Positions 11,065-23,940 of a stretch of 64,000 nucleotides of DNA are shown here, piece by piece. Location of the stretch: positions 186,001 through 250,000 of the forward strand of contig WHUZ01000081.1 of the NCBI GenBank assembly GCA_015179045.1. The letters are read 5' to 3'. The notes beneath the pieces are model-generated. The model was not told where the DNA came from. It saw only the letters and a list, made by a program, of their open reading frames with translations, and searched no databases. A program made the translations under genes and the position numbers. The DNA comes from Kalaharituber pfeilii (Eukaryota > Ascomycota > Pezizomycetes > Pezizales > Pezizaceae). Within the stretch, counting starts at the first letter, position 1; each line of letters opens with the position of its first letter.

Positions 11065-12950
11065 TGAAGAAGTCGCATAGGAAGGGTCGAAGGATATAAA
11101 AGGGTCTGTAAATTCCGCGAAATGTAGATAGACAATAGCTCCCAAGATACCGAGCGGGCAAATAAACTCTCTTCTCCTAAAAGATTACAATTACTCCTTG
11201 ATAGGTTGACTACTCCCAAGTGCTTTTATTTGTATTTTTTTACTTGTTTTGTCTGGCAGTATATCAATTTTTTATACCCCCTAAGTTTTTTTATATACCA
11301 ATGGCATCTGCTTGTGATGAATTGGTGGGTACACGGGGGCAGTAGAAGTGACCAGGTCTATAATATGGTCAGCGGAAGAAGCCTGGCTGAGCTGAGTCTG
11401 AATTCAAAATCGAGAGGTGCTGTTCCTCTCAAAAAAAGAAAGGCAACAACTTATGGGCATACGGGGCTTAATCGAGTTGGCACACGGGGATCGTGCGTAC
11501 ACAGATGTTTGTTAGCGTAGAATTATGTCTATGCCTGTGATATTTTGTCTTTTCTTTTTCCCAATGCTCTGAATTTGTGCTCTACCATTGACTGTCAGCC
11601 AAGGCTGAATTGTTGTGTATGGTTTTATATTCCTGTGAGAAGAATGTGCTGATGCAAGAGCTATGTTTCCAGTGTTCAATAATAGTGAACTAACTAATGG
11701 TTAACTGACGTTTTAAGACATGTAGTGATGTATTATATAGTGGTGAACGCTAATCAGGGTATTTTACTAAACCGGTTTACGATTCTAGATAACCAGATCT
11801 ACTGTGCATATGGTGGGATAGCTGATAACATTGTGTTTTAATTTTGTATGACCCTGAGCCTTGTGACGGTGGCATGGGACTATCACGTCAACGGGGGCTT
11901 ACATCATCTGCCTTAGGATTAATGTTCTTTGCCTTTACTCACGTAACATAAGCCAACTCGACATATATCACATCCTTGTTGGATTTCCGATGCTGAAATA
12001 GGAAGCCTAAAGTTTGTGACGGCAAAGATGCAAAAACCTACCTACATACCTGTTTCTTGCCTGGGCTAGAGCTCAGCAGTGCGGTTGGGCGCCGCACTTT
12101 CTGATGCGGTGTTGCGGATATGGTACATGTGCTGTTACAATTACTACTTCAGGTATGTACTTATTGTATTCACGTGGAAGGGACGATTTTGTGTCTAGAT
12201 CTGCTTGCTGTTTAGATCTCCCTGGTTCTTCGGCCCAGCCGCCCAATGAACTCGATAGAGCTAGTTTGGCTTACTGGGAGCTCCAGCCTCTCGCAAAAAT
12301 TTGTTCTCACTTTGGGGGGAAGTGGGGGAAAGGAGAGGGTGGGTGGACTATTTTTTAGAATAGGTGAAAAGGTACTGAAGGCATGTCGGAGTATCATGTC
12401 GATGAGAGGAAGAGTGAGAGGGGGGCCTAACCCTGAATGAAGGCCCTTCTTTCATATGAGCTGGCTCAACTCGTCTGGAGTACGAAAGTTATAATAAGGT
12501 GAGTGTTGTTTAAGGGAACTATTAATAACCCCTCCACCGTGACCAGTCCCGCCGGTAGCTTCACAAGGAACCACATAGCTGTGGGTCCAACGAGATATGC
12601 AGATGGCTTAATTTCTGGAACGCGAGAGATACCAAGTGCATAACGGGTAACGTTAGTTAATCCTAACAGTCCAGTGACCTACAGCAAATTTAGATGCAAG
12701 GAGAAATGATGCCCCTACTCTACTCTGCACATGCAGGTACAGTTATGGAATACATGTTTAGCAGCGGGTGTTAACAGCTAAGTGGCACACATCGGCCGGA
12801 TTGACATGTCGGGGCGCGTGGTCCTGCGTTAGTGAAGCTGTTCTAGAGGATGTTGATCTAAGGACTTGTATCATGATCAAATGTTCAGAGTATGTATGTA
12901 ATTGGGAGCAATTGCAACTGTGGAAGTGGACTCTAGTTTAGATACATCTA

Positions 12951-13012
12951 CTCGCTGGTCCAAAAAGGTGCACAAGTAGTCAGCCGTTCCGATACTTTTT
13001 GGACCAGCGAAC
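12951..13012. mobile_element. 62-bp hairpin element with TA flanks
   Basis: Perfect 16-bp inverted arms at 12952-12967 (TCGCTGGTCCAAAAAG) and 12995-13010, separated by 27 nt. TA dinucleotides sit just outside both ends. It looks like a minimal Tc1/mariner-type MITE or a collapsed end pair. Confidence 0.45.
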
Positions 13013-13067
13013 TATTTGTAGCATCCTCAAAATAGGTACTCTGTATGATACTACTTTTAGTCCGAAT

Positions 13068-13068
<1 letters not shown>

Positions 13069-13110
<42 letters not shown>
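13069..13110. repeat. Poly-A tract, 42 nt
   Basis: Forty-two consecutive A residues. No target duplication around it was seen. Confidence 0.95.
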
Positions 13111-13114
<4 letters not shown>

Positions 13115-16100
13115 CAAAAAAGGCAACTGAACTACATTCTAACACACTTCCCTATTCATTAGATACACAATTCTTATGGTCCTGAGGGTAGGTATCTTAA
13201 TTTAGTTTCTCGACTCGCGATCATGCCCCTGGCTCCGGAATTCGGCTTCCTAGAACCTAACAACAGTTGGAACATACTGCCATTTTCGAAGATGCGTTTT
13301 GGCTTGTGCATCCTAGGTCTGCTTGCATCTGTGTGCCCTATTCTGGTTTTGTTCGCCCCATGAGCTCATCGCTGTCTGCGATATACTTTTAGTTGGTTGA
13401 TCTCGTGCGTGACGGATCACATCGGGGGCGACCCGGCAAAGACGAGCTCACGTAATTTACCCAAGCTTGCTAAATAAAATCTATATGTAACTGTCTTTAT
13501 ATTATTTATTCGAAATCTGAATCTTATGATCGCGACATATCCAAACATTAACGTTCAATAGTGTTAATTCCGCACAAGTAGCATACTATTGAGATTGGCT
13601 GTCTGATCGGTACTCATGCACATGTGGTACGTGAAGGTGGACGCAAGTGTTCGCAGGGTCAGTTTGTAGATTGGCAAGAGATTCATACTCGGTTAGCCCG
13701 AGAACCCGTCTTCAAAATCTTCCATGCACATCCCGTTTTAACTGGCGCATAACGTAATCACGTTTCCACTGACACAAATCATGTAACGGCTAAGGTTCCA
13801 TATGACAACTTTAGCCAGATGTACTCATCTAATGCGTCCGCATGGAAGTACTAGCATAGACACGGATATCGCTTCGAATTTAACTTGCTAGGTACCGAAT
13901 AGGGACGAAAAATGATGGGAACTTCTTATCGATAAGGAGAGTACTATAAATAGGCGAAGGAGATTCCATACACTTGTATCTGAAATGGACAAATGAAGCC
14001 TAAACTCCAATGGCCGACAAAAATAAGATATCCCTTGCTAGCTGCTACATCCATCGCAAAATAGTGACAACAGACTTGATGCGTCTTTAGATAACATATC
14101 CCAGGCTATCTCCCCTAGGGTTAACTCGCAATGGCTTAATATTCCGTGTACAGAAGCTAGATACTACATATGTATTTTTGATCAACTCAGATACTAGTGC
14201 TCACTTTTCGCTTCTTCATTCCCAAATTGAAACAAAAATTGTAATTGGAAGAGTTAAATGCACTGTTTCGAGCCTTCAACCGCAATGCAGTCAATGAAAA
14301 ATTGTCCCCACAACGGCCGCATGTGAAATTTGCCATAGACACATGACTTTATGTAGTGCATGTGCTCAATTTGCCTTGGTTGGGTTTGATCATGCGCAGT
14401 GTTTCGTTTTGTTGTGCGCATTTGTGTAACCGCAAATTCGAATTACTCGAATTTGACGTTCAGATTTGTAAGGGCAGAGAGCTGAACAGTGCTTCCCAAC
14501 ATAGTGGTGACTGTAGGCGAGTGTTGAGCTTGATTCGTAATTTGAGGCTGTGTAGTGGTACATACTAGGCTAGGTGCTCACTCACTCACCTTTTCAGGTA
14601 CATATTTCTTGCCATTCAGCGACACTGAAGGGATGCAGATACTTACCGTGCATAGGGCACTCAAAAACATAGCAGGCCAGGCCTTCCGCTCACCATACGC
14701 CTGTCATTTCAGGATTGATCCGGGAGATTTCCAGGAAAGTAAGGTAACTTGGGTGTTCTAGAGTGCTTGGCTGATGCCCCTCCGCGTACCCTCCGATCCG
14801 ACCCACGCTGGTAGTGGGGCCGGCAAACCGGGATATGGGCAGCACTTTTGCGTTAAGCGTTTCATGTAAATTTTACAACGGTTATCACAGGCTAGCACAA
14901 GCTGAAACGAACATCACCAGGCAAACGGGCAACAGGGGCGCATGAAAGAAAGTGAGAAGTCTCCATGATACCTTATTTCAGCAGTCGTCAAAGGCCAAGT
15001 GCCAAGAGGCTACACGGTAAGTATGCCAAATACAGTTAGATATCGCCTATATTGAAAGATACAAGGAAACAATAATGTAGACCCTCTAGGTATGGTGTAT
15101 TAACCGCATTCAAGGATGACAAAGGCGCAGTGTTAGCTGAAGCGGATATGAAACACCTACGGCTCCTTCTGGAAGTGAATTTTGTTGTTTATGTGTGGTC
15201 ATTGGATTGCTGCCAACATTTCTCCGTGTTTTCACTCCAGATCCTAAACCTTCACTCACACTAGAACTCTGTAGCTACATGCCCGTTCTACTCGGTATCC
15301 ACGAGACCAAACCTTAGCCTAGCACACCATGGGCAGGCAAAGCCTACGGTTAACCCAACAATTCCCAGGTATCAGGAATGAAAAGGACGAGTGTTCCACT
15401 TGGTGGGGTATGCCATCGGATGAGTGGCCAGAAAGCCTTTCCAAGTATGCATTACCTAGGATCCTCGTGTATGGTTGCAATCGTTTATTGTTGTAAGTTG
15501 TGTGAAAATAAATTGATGAACCCCACGGAACTGGGCTTGGGAAGCTAGGGTTGCTGAAACGTTTAAAGTTAAGAATAAACGTTTCTAAATGTTTTCATGA
15601 AAGGGTGGCGACATGCATCCTGAATCGATATCATAAAGTTTGTACCTGGCACAGCTGATATCTGAAAGAAATGATTGGAGATCTGCTGCCTCACAAAGGC
15701 CCGTGGGGGGGTGTAGCGGGTAGCTGGATGCCGCGGTGTAGGCTTGACGGGATCCCGGTTTGCACAGGGAGCATGGCATTTCACGTTTGGAATAGGGTTT
15801 GGTCCCTAAGTCCACACTTTATGCGTAATTGAACCTCAGGTAGCATGGTGTAATACGAGCAATGCACAGGCACTGTACATTTGAGATGATCGACAGGACT
15901 GCCAATATGTGCATGACGCCGACGTCGCTAGAATTTCCTGATTCCATGACTTGCCAGAAAAGAAAGCACAGGTCAGTTGGAATATAGTTCCGGCACCATG
16001 TGCATCAAGAACAAACAGAAGGTTGAGGTTCTTTATGGCGTCAAATTTATGTCCTGCCTCATACGGGCAAAAGTCGCAGGGTGTCCAAGAAAACTCACTT

Positions 16101-17768
16101 CATGATCAAGTAACCAAATAATAATTTAACTTTGATAGATGCCAAGCTGGACGACTGTCGAAAGGGGTTATCATGAGATTGCGGCCTTGGTGATGATTAC
16201 TTGGCGTTATTACAGCCAAATTGCTATTTCGGGCTTTGATGTCGCGGAGAGGGTCGGAGCACAGTATCGGAGCACAGTCAATCTTCTAAGGGAGCTCGTG
16301 CCGTATTGATGGCCGATTGTTCAAGAAAGCGCTGTTTTATTTTGCAAATGGAGACGAGGCTGTGCCGCTCAAGCTGTTTGTAGCTACGTAGCAAGCGACA
16401 GGAGAATGCAAGTATATACAGTATGATAGATAAGTCCTTCGCTTCTGCTTCTCCACAAGCAATCATTGTCCAAAAAGTGCTGCTCATTGGGCCCAAATCT
16501 GTGCGGCCGTGAATTGGTGAAACCGTCAATTCCCGGCTGATTGCGCCAAGCGGACGGCATGCACAGATTGCAGTCGCAGGGACTCCAGCGGCCTGGCCCG
16601 TGGCGTCACCAGCAGGGAAAAGGAGGCTCAGATACACAGGTACCCTGCAGTCGAAGAGAGCAGGAAAAAAAAAAGGAAAACATATCTGCATCTGCCAGCC
16701 ATCCAACAGCACATGCCAGATGGATGGGTGACACGTACATACATGGCTGCGCGCTGAGTATATTGCTCGATCTATTGTACATAGCTCTCTAGCAGGTATC
16801 GCAGCCCGCTGCCCCTTCGACCTCCCACTCCTATTTACACCGCCTTCTCGAGTGCATGAGAGCTGTCACGCGCGCGAGCCTATCACCCCGGAGATTCAGC
16901 ATCACCGACCGCAAGCTGTTGGGCCACAAAAACGTCGCGCAGCGCAGCTAGAAGGAGACAGGTGAGAGGACCACTGGCCAAAGCATGACTAGAGCTTGCT
17001 GCAACGCCAAACGCGGAGGCCTGCACGCATCGACCGCATCTTGTCATGACATGCATCATGACCTCTGGCCAAATTTGAGGGTGTTTTTGCTAAGAAGGAG
17101 CTGTCGCAGTAGGGGAACTGTTTAGTTTTTTCCTTTTTCTCTTTGGCGGGGGCTGAGCGTACGTCGACACCATGGCCGCAAAGGGCCCAAGATTCCCCTC
17201 ACTCCCCACCCCCCTTCCCATCTTCCTAGAGCGGGAGAAAAGAGGATGTTGGGGCGAATACAGTCACCGCATGCCCCTCCTTACCACGGTAAAACCAACT
17301 GACAGGCCATCCACACAGGCAAAATAAGCTGCGTCTAGCTTTTTAACGTGGTGTGTGGTGAAGCGACAGACAAAGCGGCAGTATTCTCGACAGGGCTGTG
17401 GTGAGTGCCTGGGATTGACAGGGTCCATCTCACCCTGAGTCTAAATCCGAAAGTCACGAGGCAGCGTCAGCGGTGGCTGCTCACAGGGTGGTGTGGTGAG
17501 CCCCGGCGTGAATAGGTATTTAGAAGTACTTCCCCCCCGTCCCGCTCTGTTCATACCCAGGCAAATTCAACTCAACATCACTCGTTCATTTTTGTTACGT
17601 CTTGAAATTTTAGCTGCTGCTGTACAGTTACACTTTCGTTCAGACAGGTCTAGCGGAGATATATAGCAAGCTCATACGGTAAATACAACGAGAGGCTCCT
17701 CAACCTAGTAGATATATCAATTCTCTTCGTGATCACAAACCTATCACCAACTTTCGACCTACAATACA

Positions 17769-19127
17769 ATGAGGTCAGTCTTCGTTAGGCTCGCAGCAAT
17801 TATTGCTGTTACTCCTGCCTTCTTTACTTTCGTTCAGGCACAGACACATACCGACTGTAACCCCATGAAAAAAGGTCTGTCTAATCCAATTCTCTATTCT
17901 TGGGAAGCTGCCTGATAAATCTAACACCATGCGACAGAATGTCCAAAGAACCCAGCCCTCAGCGGAAATTATGAGCACATCTATGGTGGTGCGGCACCAG
18001 GCTTTACTGCAACCGGCTCCGGTGACATGATCCTATACCAGAATGACGGTGCTCATTTCAGAATTGAGAAGACCAATGACGCACCGACGATCACAAGCAA
18101 TTTCTACATCATGTACGGTCGGTTGGAATCAGTTTTGCTCGCTGCCCCTGGGGCAGGGATCGTTTCTTCTTTGGTCTTATTGAGCAACACGCTGGATGAG
18201 ATCGATTGGGTTTGTTGCCCTATTTCAGCATTGGGGCTGTATCTTGTTGCTAATTTGCGAAAACAGGAGTGGATTGGTATTGACAGTGGGCGTGCTCAGT
18301 CGAATTATTTCGGAAAAGGAAACACAGAAACCTATACTCGTGGCGCATTCCACAATGTCAACCACCAAGAGTTCCACGCCTACGGCATTGAGTGGACTCC
18401 GGAGTTCGTGAAATGGTCTATTGATGGCACCGTAGTCCGTACCTTAACACCGCAGAATGTTGAGGGTGATTTCTATCCTCAGACCCCTATGCAGATCAAG
18501 ATTGGGTCTTGGAGCGGTGGAGATCCACAAAATCAGCCTGGTGTCATTGAATGGGCCAGGGGTCCAACTGACTACTCCAAAGGCCCATTTGACATGATTG
18601 TCAAGTCCATTAAGGTTCAGGATTACTCCACTGGAAAATTCTACTACTACAGTGATCGAAGCGGATCTGCTTCCTCCATCCGATCTGAAGGTGGCCAGAT
18701 CATGGTTGGGGCCTCAGACAAACCCGGAAACATTGGTGACGACGTGGACAAGCCCATCGAAACCCCTACCACCACTCCCCGAGCTCCCAGCAACAGCGGC
18801 CGAATTACTTCCAGCACTACTACGAGTACGAAGCCTAAGACTACTTCTACCAATGACGACGACGAAGATACTGACGATTCAAAGACCACCCAACCACCAA
18901 CAACTACTACGGCATCCTCCTCTTCTGGATTTCTTACCTCTACTTCTACACTTCCTGAGTTGATTGGAACCGGAGGCGCAACTAACTCTACGAACATCAC
19001 TGCGCCGACCAATAGCGGGGCCCCAGAGAACGATGGCAGCGCCGCGATTGGCACATACAGGATACAATTTGGAGCACAGGTCATTGTTGCCATTGCTGGT
19101 ATTGTTGGTGTTGGGTTGGTTCTTTAA
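17769..19127 (+). CDS. GPI-anchored GH16 chitin-glucan transglycosidase, CRH family
   Basis: Three exons: 17769-17874, 17938-18209, 18267-19127, giving 412 aa. A signal peptide covers about residues 1-26. The GH16 catalytic motif DEIDWEW is formed by joining exons 2 and 3 and holds the nucleophile and acid/base glutamates. Further GH16 features are FHAYGIEWTP and IKIGSWSGGD. After the catalytic domain there is a long Thr/Ser-rich region, then a C-terminal hydrophobic segment after NDGSA, consistent with a GPI anchor. No chitin-binding CBM18 module precedes the domain, so it resembles Crh1 more than CBM18 members. Known relatives link chitin to beta-glucan in the cell wall. The second intron is 57 nt, a multiple of three, with no stop, so unspliced message stays open. 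Confidence 0.93.
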
Positions 19128-19980
19128 ATTTGGTGATTTAGGAACTTCTACCTGGAATTAGCGCATCTTTTTAGGGCTTTCTATTTCATCTTCCCATCTT
19201 GCTATGTTTCTTGTTTTTCTCTTTTCTTCCTTATGTCACTCTAGAGGGTCATGGGTTCTCGTTTTGCAAAAACCAGATCTGCTCTATCTCATAGGTGTTT
19301 GGTTCTTTGTTTTTTTTCAATCTAAACCTTGTTTTCTTACGTTCTCTTGCATTTGGCTATGCATATACAAAGTATCTTACAGGTGTTGTTTTATGATGTT
19401 TTACTTGTTGGCTCTATGATTTTGCTAATGGTGTTTGCATTTTATATATCATGGGTGAAGGGTAGTTTGCATGCATTTTCTTTTTTTTTCTTTTTTTTTC
19501 TTCTTTTTTTGGTACGATAGTGACTGAGTGGGAAGCAGCTCTGAACATTTGTATTGTGGCTTGAAGACTGTATTTGCGATGGGGATCGGATAAGATGGGA
19601 TGGAACGGTAGACAGGAGAAGGAAGGGAGAAGCAAGAGCGGATCGGTGGCATTGTTGTATATGGAAAGCCATGTGGAAATGTATTTGATGGCAAATTCAT
19701 GGATGTACACGGTGTTTTGTTATATACAATGTACAATGTCTTTCAGATGTATGTGAATTGTGATTATATGTTTTAATTTTTTCTCCCTCAATCGATCGAA
19801 AAAGAGAGTTTTGCGATAGCAATGGTCGCACGCAAGTAGGGTGAGATGTGGATGTTTTGTTGCTGTGCTAGTTGCGGTTTAGTAGTTACTGATACTTTCA
19901 TTACCCCGTAGAGAGCGCAACCGGGATTGGATATTATTGTTAGCCTCAATTTTCTTAGTGGTCAACTCCTAGACGCCATG
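19128..19980. other. 3' flank of the CRH gene, T-rich
   Basis: T-rich sequence with a T-dominated tract near 19480-19510. No gene supported. Confidence 0.5.
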
Positions 19981-20027
19981 TAGTCTCGTAACCAGACTTA
20001 GTCAGCGGTCGCATAAAGGAGCTGACA
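19981..20027. mobile_element. 47-bp insert flanked by perfect 10-bp direct repeats
   Basis: AGACGCCATG occurs at 19971-19980 and again at 20028-20037. Between them lies a 47-bp segment that begins TAGTCTCGTAACCAGACTTA, the motif also seen at 40575 and 45458. This has the form of a tiny insertion with a 10-bp target duplication, or an excision remnant. The family is unknown. Confidence 0.5.
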
Positions 20028-20439
20028 AGACGCCATGCACAGTACTCACTACTTCTGTTGCATGTTTGTAACACAAAAGATTTATGCATCAGGGTAATGG
20101 AATGTGACCCTAGGTTTTAACTAGGGAACGCCTCCGGAGCCATTCACTTTCCGTTCTTCTTACTCTAAGTCTGCAAAAAAAAAAAGCACAGGTCAGGTGA
20201 CTGTCTTGGCAACAACATGTAATGAGGTAGAGTACATTGAGGTAACCACCAGCACCGTGGAGAGGTGTAGAATCGAGGGCCCCGATGCAATTTTGAGCAG
20301 GAGATGGACAGTAAAAGCTCTAGTTCCAGCAATGATCTCTTGGGAGTTAGAATCTATTTAAATACTGAACAATTGGGAGGTGGAGCCAGGGTAACTCGTT
20401 TTAATTTTTCGCATTTAGCATTTCTGCGTCTTGTAACTA

Positions 20440-20850
20440 CAGTTTTCCCTTGCTATACCGGATCTGTAAAATCTGGCCTTTTTCGTCCGGTATAGCAAGG
20501 TTCCGTTATAGAATAAAATGCTTGGCAAAACAGAATTAGGGATGGGCAGCAAAGTTAATGTAATTGGGAACAACGACAGCCTAATTTATTATGTAATGTT
20601 AAGTTTAGTAAGCATCTGAAGGTGAATGGATAGCCAAGATTGGACGTATCAGTGTTAGTGTATCCGGTATAGCAAAAATTATTTGTATGGAGACAGGGGG
20701 GTAAGTGCCTGGCAATTCCTGTCCGGTCCGGTATTAGTGCGTCCGGTATAGCAAGAGGGTTTTGTATGGGAGCGGGATGTAGCAACCTGAGAGCATCCGG
20801 TATAGCAAGGTTTCCGGTACAACGAGGTCCGGTATAGCAAGGGAAAACTG
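20440..20850. mobile_element. 411-bp MITE, 23-bp terminal inverted repeats, TA target site
   Basis: The left end begins CAGTTTTCCCTTGCTATACC and the right end is its exact complement over 23 bp. TA lies directly outside both ends (20438-20439, 20851-20852), as in the Tc1/mariner/pogo superfamily. The inner core TCCGGTATAGCAA recurs within the element at about 20486, 20662, 20735 and 20790. It does not encode a transposase. Confidence 0.85.
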
Positions 20851-20888
20851 TACGGAGTACGTTGCCCCCAAGTCGCACCCCCGACTTA

Positions 20889-21162
20889 CCGTATTAACTC
20901 ACATAAGAGCAAGAAAACAAACGCGCGCTAGTTCGGTCTTGGCAAAATTCTCAGCGCCAGTGCGCGTGTATCACGCACGGGCACGTAATGATCCCCGAAT
21001 TACCTCAACACCACGGAGATTCGTAGAGAAGCTGGAGATTGGCCGTGCTTAGTAATGCCAAGATTGCACGAACAGCGCGCTAGCGTGATTAATGGCGCCT
21101 GAGTCCTGCCAAGACCGAATTAGCGCGCGTTTGTTTTCTTGCTCTTATGTGAGTTAATACGG
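20889..21162. mobile_element. 274-bp MITE, 56-bp terminal inverted repeats, TA target site
   Basis: The left arm starts CCGTATTAACTCACATAAGA and matches the complement of the right arm over about 56 bp with one difference. TA flanks both ends (20887-20888, 21163-21164). It lies only 38 bp from the previous MITE and does not share its ends. There is no coding capacity. Confidence 0.88.
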
Positions 21163-21164
21163 TA

Positions 21165-23907
21165 CCATAGTATATAACACTGAGGAAACGAGACTTGATA
21201 AGTAATATACGACGGTAGGTTATTCTGATTCCCTGAATAATCCATAGGAAATTGATAGACCGGCAGGACTTGACGGCGCTATATCATGAAGCGAAAACCG
21301 ATAAACGAAGCCCCAATACTTCAACAAGACAAAGATATTTCGGCGAGTGTCATAGAAATTGGTAAAATAGCAAAAAAAGGCTTGAGGATTATGAAATTGG
21401 CTTCATGAGAGCAGGAACCGAGGTGTGCTCTCCATCAAGGGGCATGGTTGCTTAAACTATCTTCCGATCTTGCAGTAATTCCGGGATCAGTACCCTTGCC
21501 AGTAGTACATAGGGGATCTTTATCGGCGCATACATCGTATCGGACAACCGTCTGGTCAACTTCATGACCTCAACAAACTCAACGGGAGAGTGATCTCGAC
21601 AAGGAACTCAAGGAGAGCATTGATGAAGCTAAAGATCCCTCCTTGGGGACCACATATATGGTGCTTCAAACTATTGCAGTAAAGAAAGGAGTTGCAGAGT
21701 CATTCAGACTCCTCGAGCGGTGTATTAAAAGCCATGGGAAAGATTGCGAGAATATTCAGAAGACAGATCGTGTTCTTTTGGTGGTTTCAAATCGGATTTA
21801 AATTCCGTTTCTTTTGTTCTGTCTTTTTTTCATCTGGAGTTGCTCTGTGGAAAAGGTGTGCTTTTTAAACGGACGGGAATTTGTGTAGTTAGTTTGAATG
21901 GTTGTGTGACAATGGACAAGTCTTTATTTCCTTTACTTGCGCCTCTCTCCCTTCCTCTGTGCTACCATTTGTTTCCAGTTTCAACTTTAACTTACCTAAC
22001 TTTACTACTACTCTTTTTTTTTTTTTTTTTCCCTTTGATAACATTTCACTTTTACATTTTTGTCCCCTCACTTCCATCCCTCTTCCATGCACATCACCCT
22101 GCCCCTCAAAAATACACCTTTTTTCTCTTTTTGTATGATCTTCGTTATTATCCTCGGTTATCTAAGTACTTCCTTTCAGCTTTACTCTCGCAACCTACGG
22201 TGAGGGTAACAAGAAAGGGCGAGGCACTGGAGAACGACCTAGTAAGCTTCAGGGTAACAGTTCACTGGCTTGGTCAAATATCCGGGGAGTACCTACAATT
22301 AATTACTACCAATCAGATCAAGCCAAAACAAACTTTTCTCATATCCCTCGATTGCGAACGACTAGCCCTGCCCTCTTCCTAGGTTCCTGCCTTCCCCTCC
22401 TTCCTTACTTTCCGTAAATTACATGTCGGTAACCTGACGCGCACGTGCCTCTGATAATTACTTGTTGCTGAGGCGTGCTCACAGAAATCAAGCATCATTA
22501 CCTAGGAAATATTCCTCCCAATCAATGGCCTATACTTTTCTATTTTAACTGCGTCCTTCTTTCCACTGACAAGATAAAAGCCCGCACTCGAACCATTTTA
22601 AACACCCTCAATATCAAACCCCAATCTCGTTAGTTGTAAAAATATCTACTCCCTCCTCCTCAGGTACCATGGGAAACCACTGGGCATCAGTTGATGCTAC
22701 TGACCTTCGCAAAAACTTCGACAGAAAAACGTGACAACTGAATACTGCACGTTGCTGGGTCAGCTTATCAAGGCTTCCTTGAGATAAAGCGACCAGATAT
22801 TGGACAAATGAATTGGACGCTAATTGAGCTGCTATGTGCAAAGGCTAGCTCAGAAGCTAATGCCTATACTACTCGCAACCCGCATAATATTGTTAGTGTT
22901 GAAACTGCAGAAATGTTTCAAACAGTGACTACAATATCTTATATTTTTCTCCTATGTGGAACCAATAAGGGTATTCAAAGTTGACTTTATCTTTTTTTTT
23001 TTTTTTTTCTTTTTTTTTTCTTCCACAGTGATATCTCAACCACCCAGAGCAGCTGAAACATTGTAAGTAGCATAGATCGATAGAGGAAACTCCGGAACTA
23101 TCTAACGGTATCAATTCCATTGGTGCAGAAGCTGTGAGTGGCCAGAAAATTGGGTTTAACGAAATCGTTGGTCAACTTTGGATACCTCTCATATCGATTT
23201 CGAATACTATCATCAAATGTGGAATTCAGGGCATTCGCTGAATGCACCCAGTGCAAATTTTATCGCGAATTTCCAACATGCTCCACGAGGACCAATCAAA
23301 TCAGAATTGGACTCCATCGGTCACTTGGGTCACTAAAGGCAAGAAGCCGAGGAGCAAGAAAGGAGGAGGGAGGCCATCGAGCCTGGTGATGTCCACAGGA
23401 AAGCGCTGGTTCCATATTTAGGGCAAGAAAGGGATGACTGACCCTGTTCGAATGCATATTCCTACAGGAAAAAGATGACAAGATAGAAGTGGCAGAAAGA
23501 CTAGGTTGCTTCGCAGCTAAGAAACGTCGGAGATGTGGGGGGCTCGCTGTGTGACTTTGGAAGATGAGGAATAAGAAGCTAGGATTGACAACCTACGAAA
23601 ATTCCTAGCATAAAAACGGCCCAACTTTAAACCTAACTGATTCTTCTTTCACTGAAAAGATGAAAGCGGCACTGAATCATCTTACCAACCCCAATCTATG
23701 ATTTGCGGAGATGTCTACTCCTCATCGAACGAAATGATGGCCAACAGGATAGTAGTTGGTGCTGATTATACCGAGTGCAAGACTTACCGTAACTTTCAAC
23801 ATATTCTCAGGAGCTCCAATCAATCAAAATCAGTGCCTAGGTCAGAGCACCAGTGCATATGCCTGACGGAGGTTCCAATTTCGAAAACAACTCGATTGTT
23901 TTCGTTT

Positions 23908-23940
<33 letters not shown>

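Larger units (their letters stand above)
11065..17768. other. Gene desert of about 6.7 kb
   Basis: No frame here shows a recognisable domain. Short open frames such as 16278-16712 (minus) look like chance. Two small repeats inside are listed separately. An orphan TATAAATAGG occurs at about 13945 without a following gene. The last 200 bp before 17769 should be the promoter and 5' UTR of the cell-wall enzyme. Confidence 0.5.

Noticed and set aside
16278..16712. 144-aa minus-strand open frame in the gene desert
   Set aside because: No motif, no splice structure, composition like chance.
18027..19127. CRH gene start at 18027 with the 57-nt segment as coding
   Set aside because: This lacks the signal peptide and interrupts the DEIDWEW active site; a good upstream exon exists.
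21744..22382. 212-aa plus-strand open frame
   Set aside because: Low complexity, driven by T/C-rich DNA, with no domain and no conserved-looking segment.
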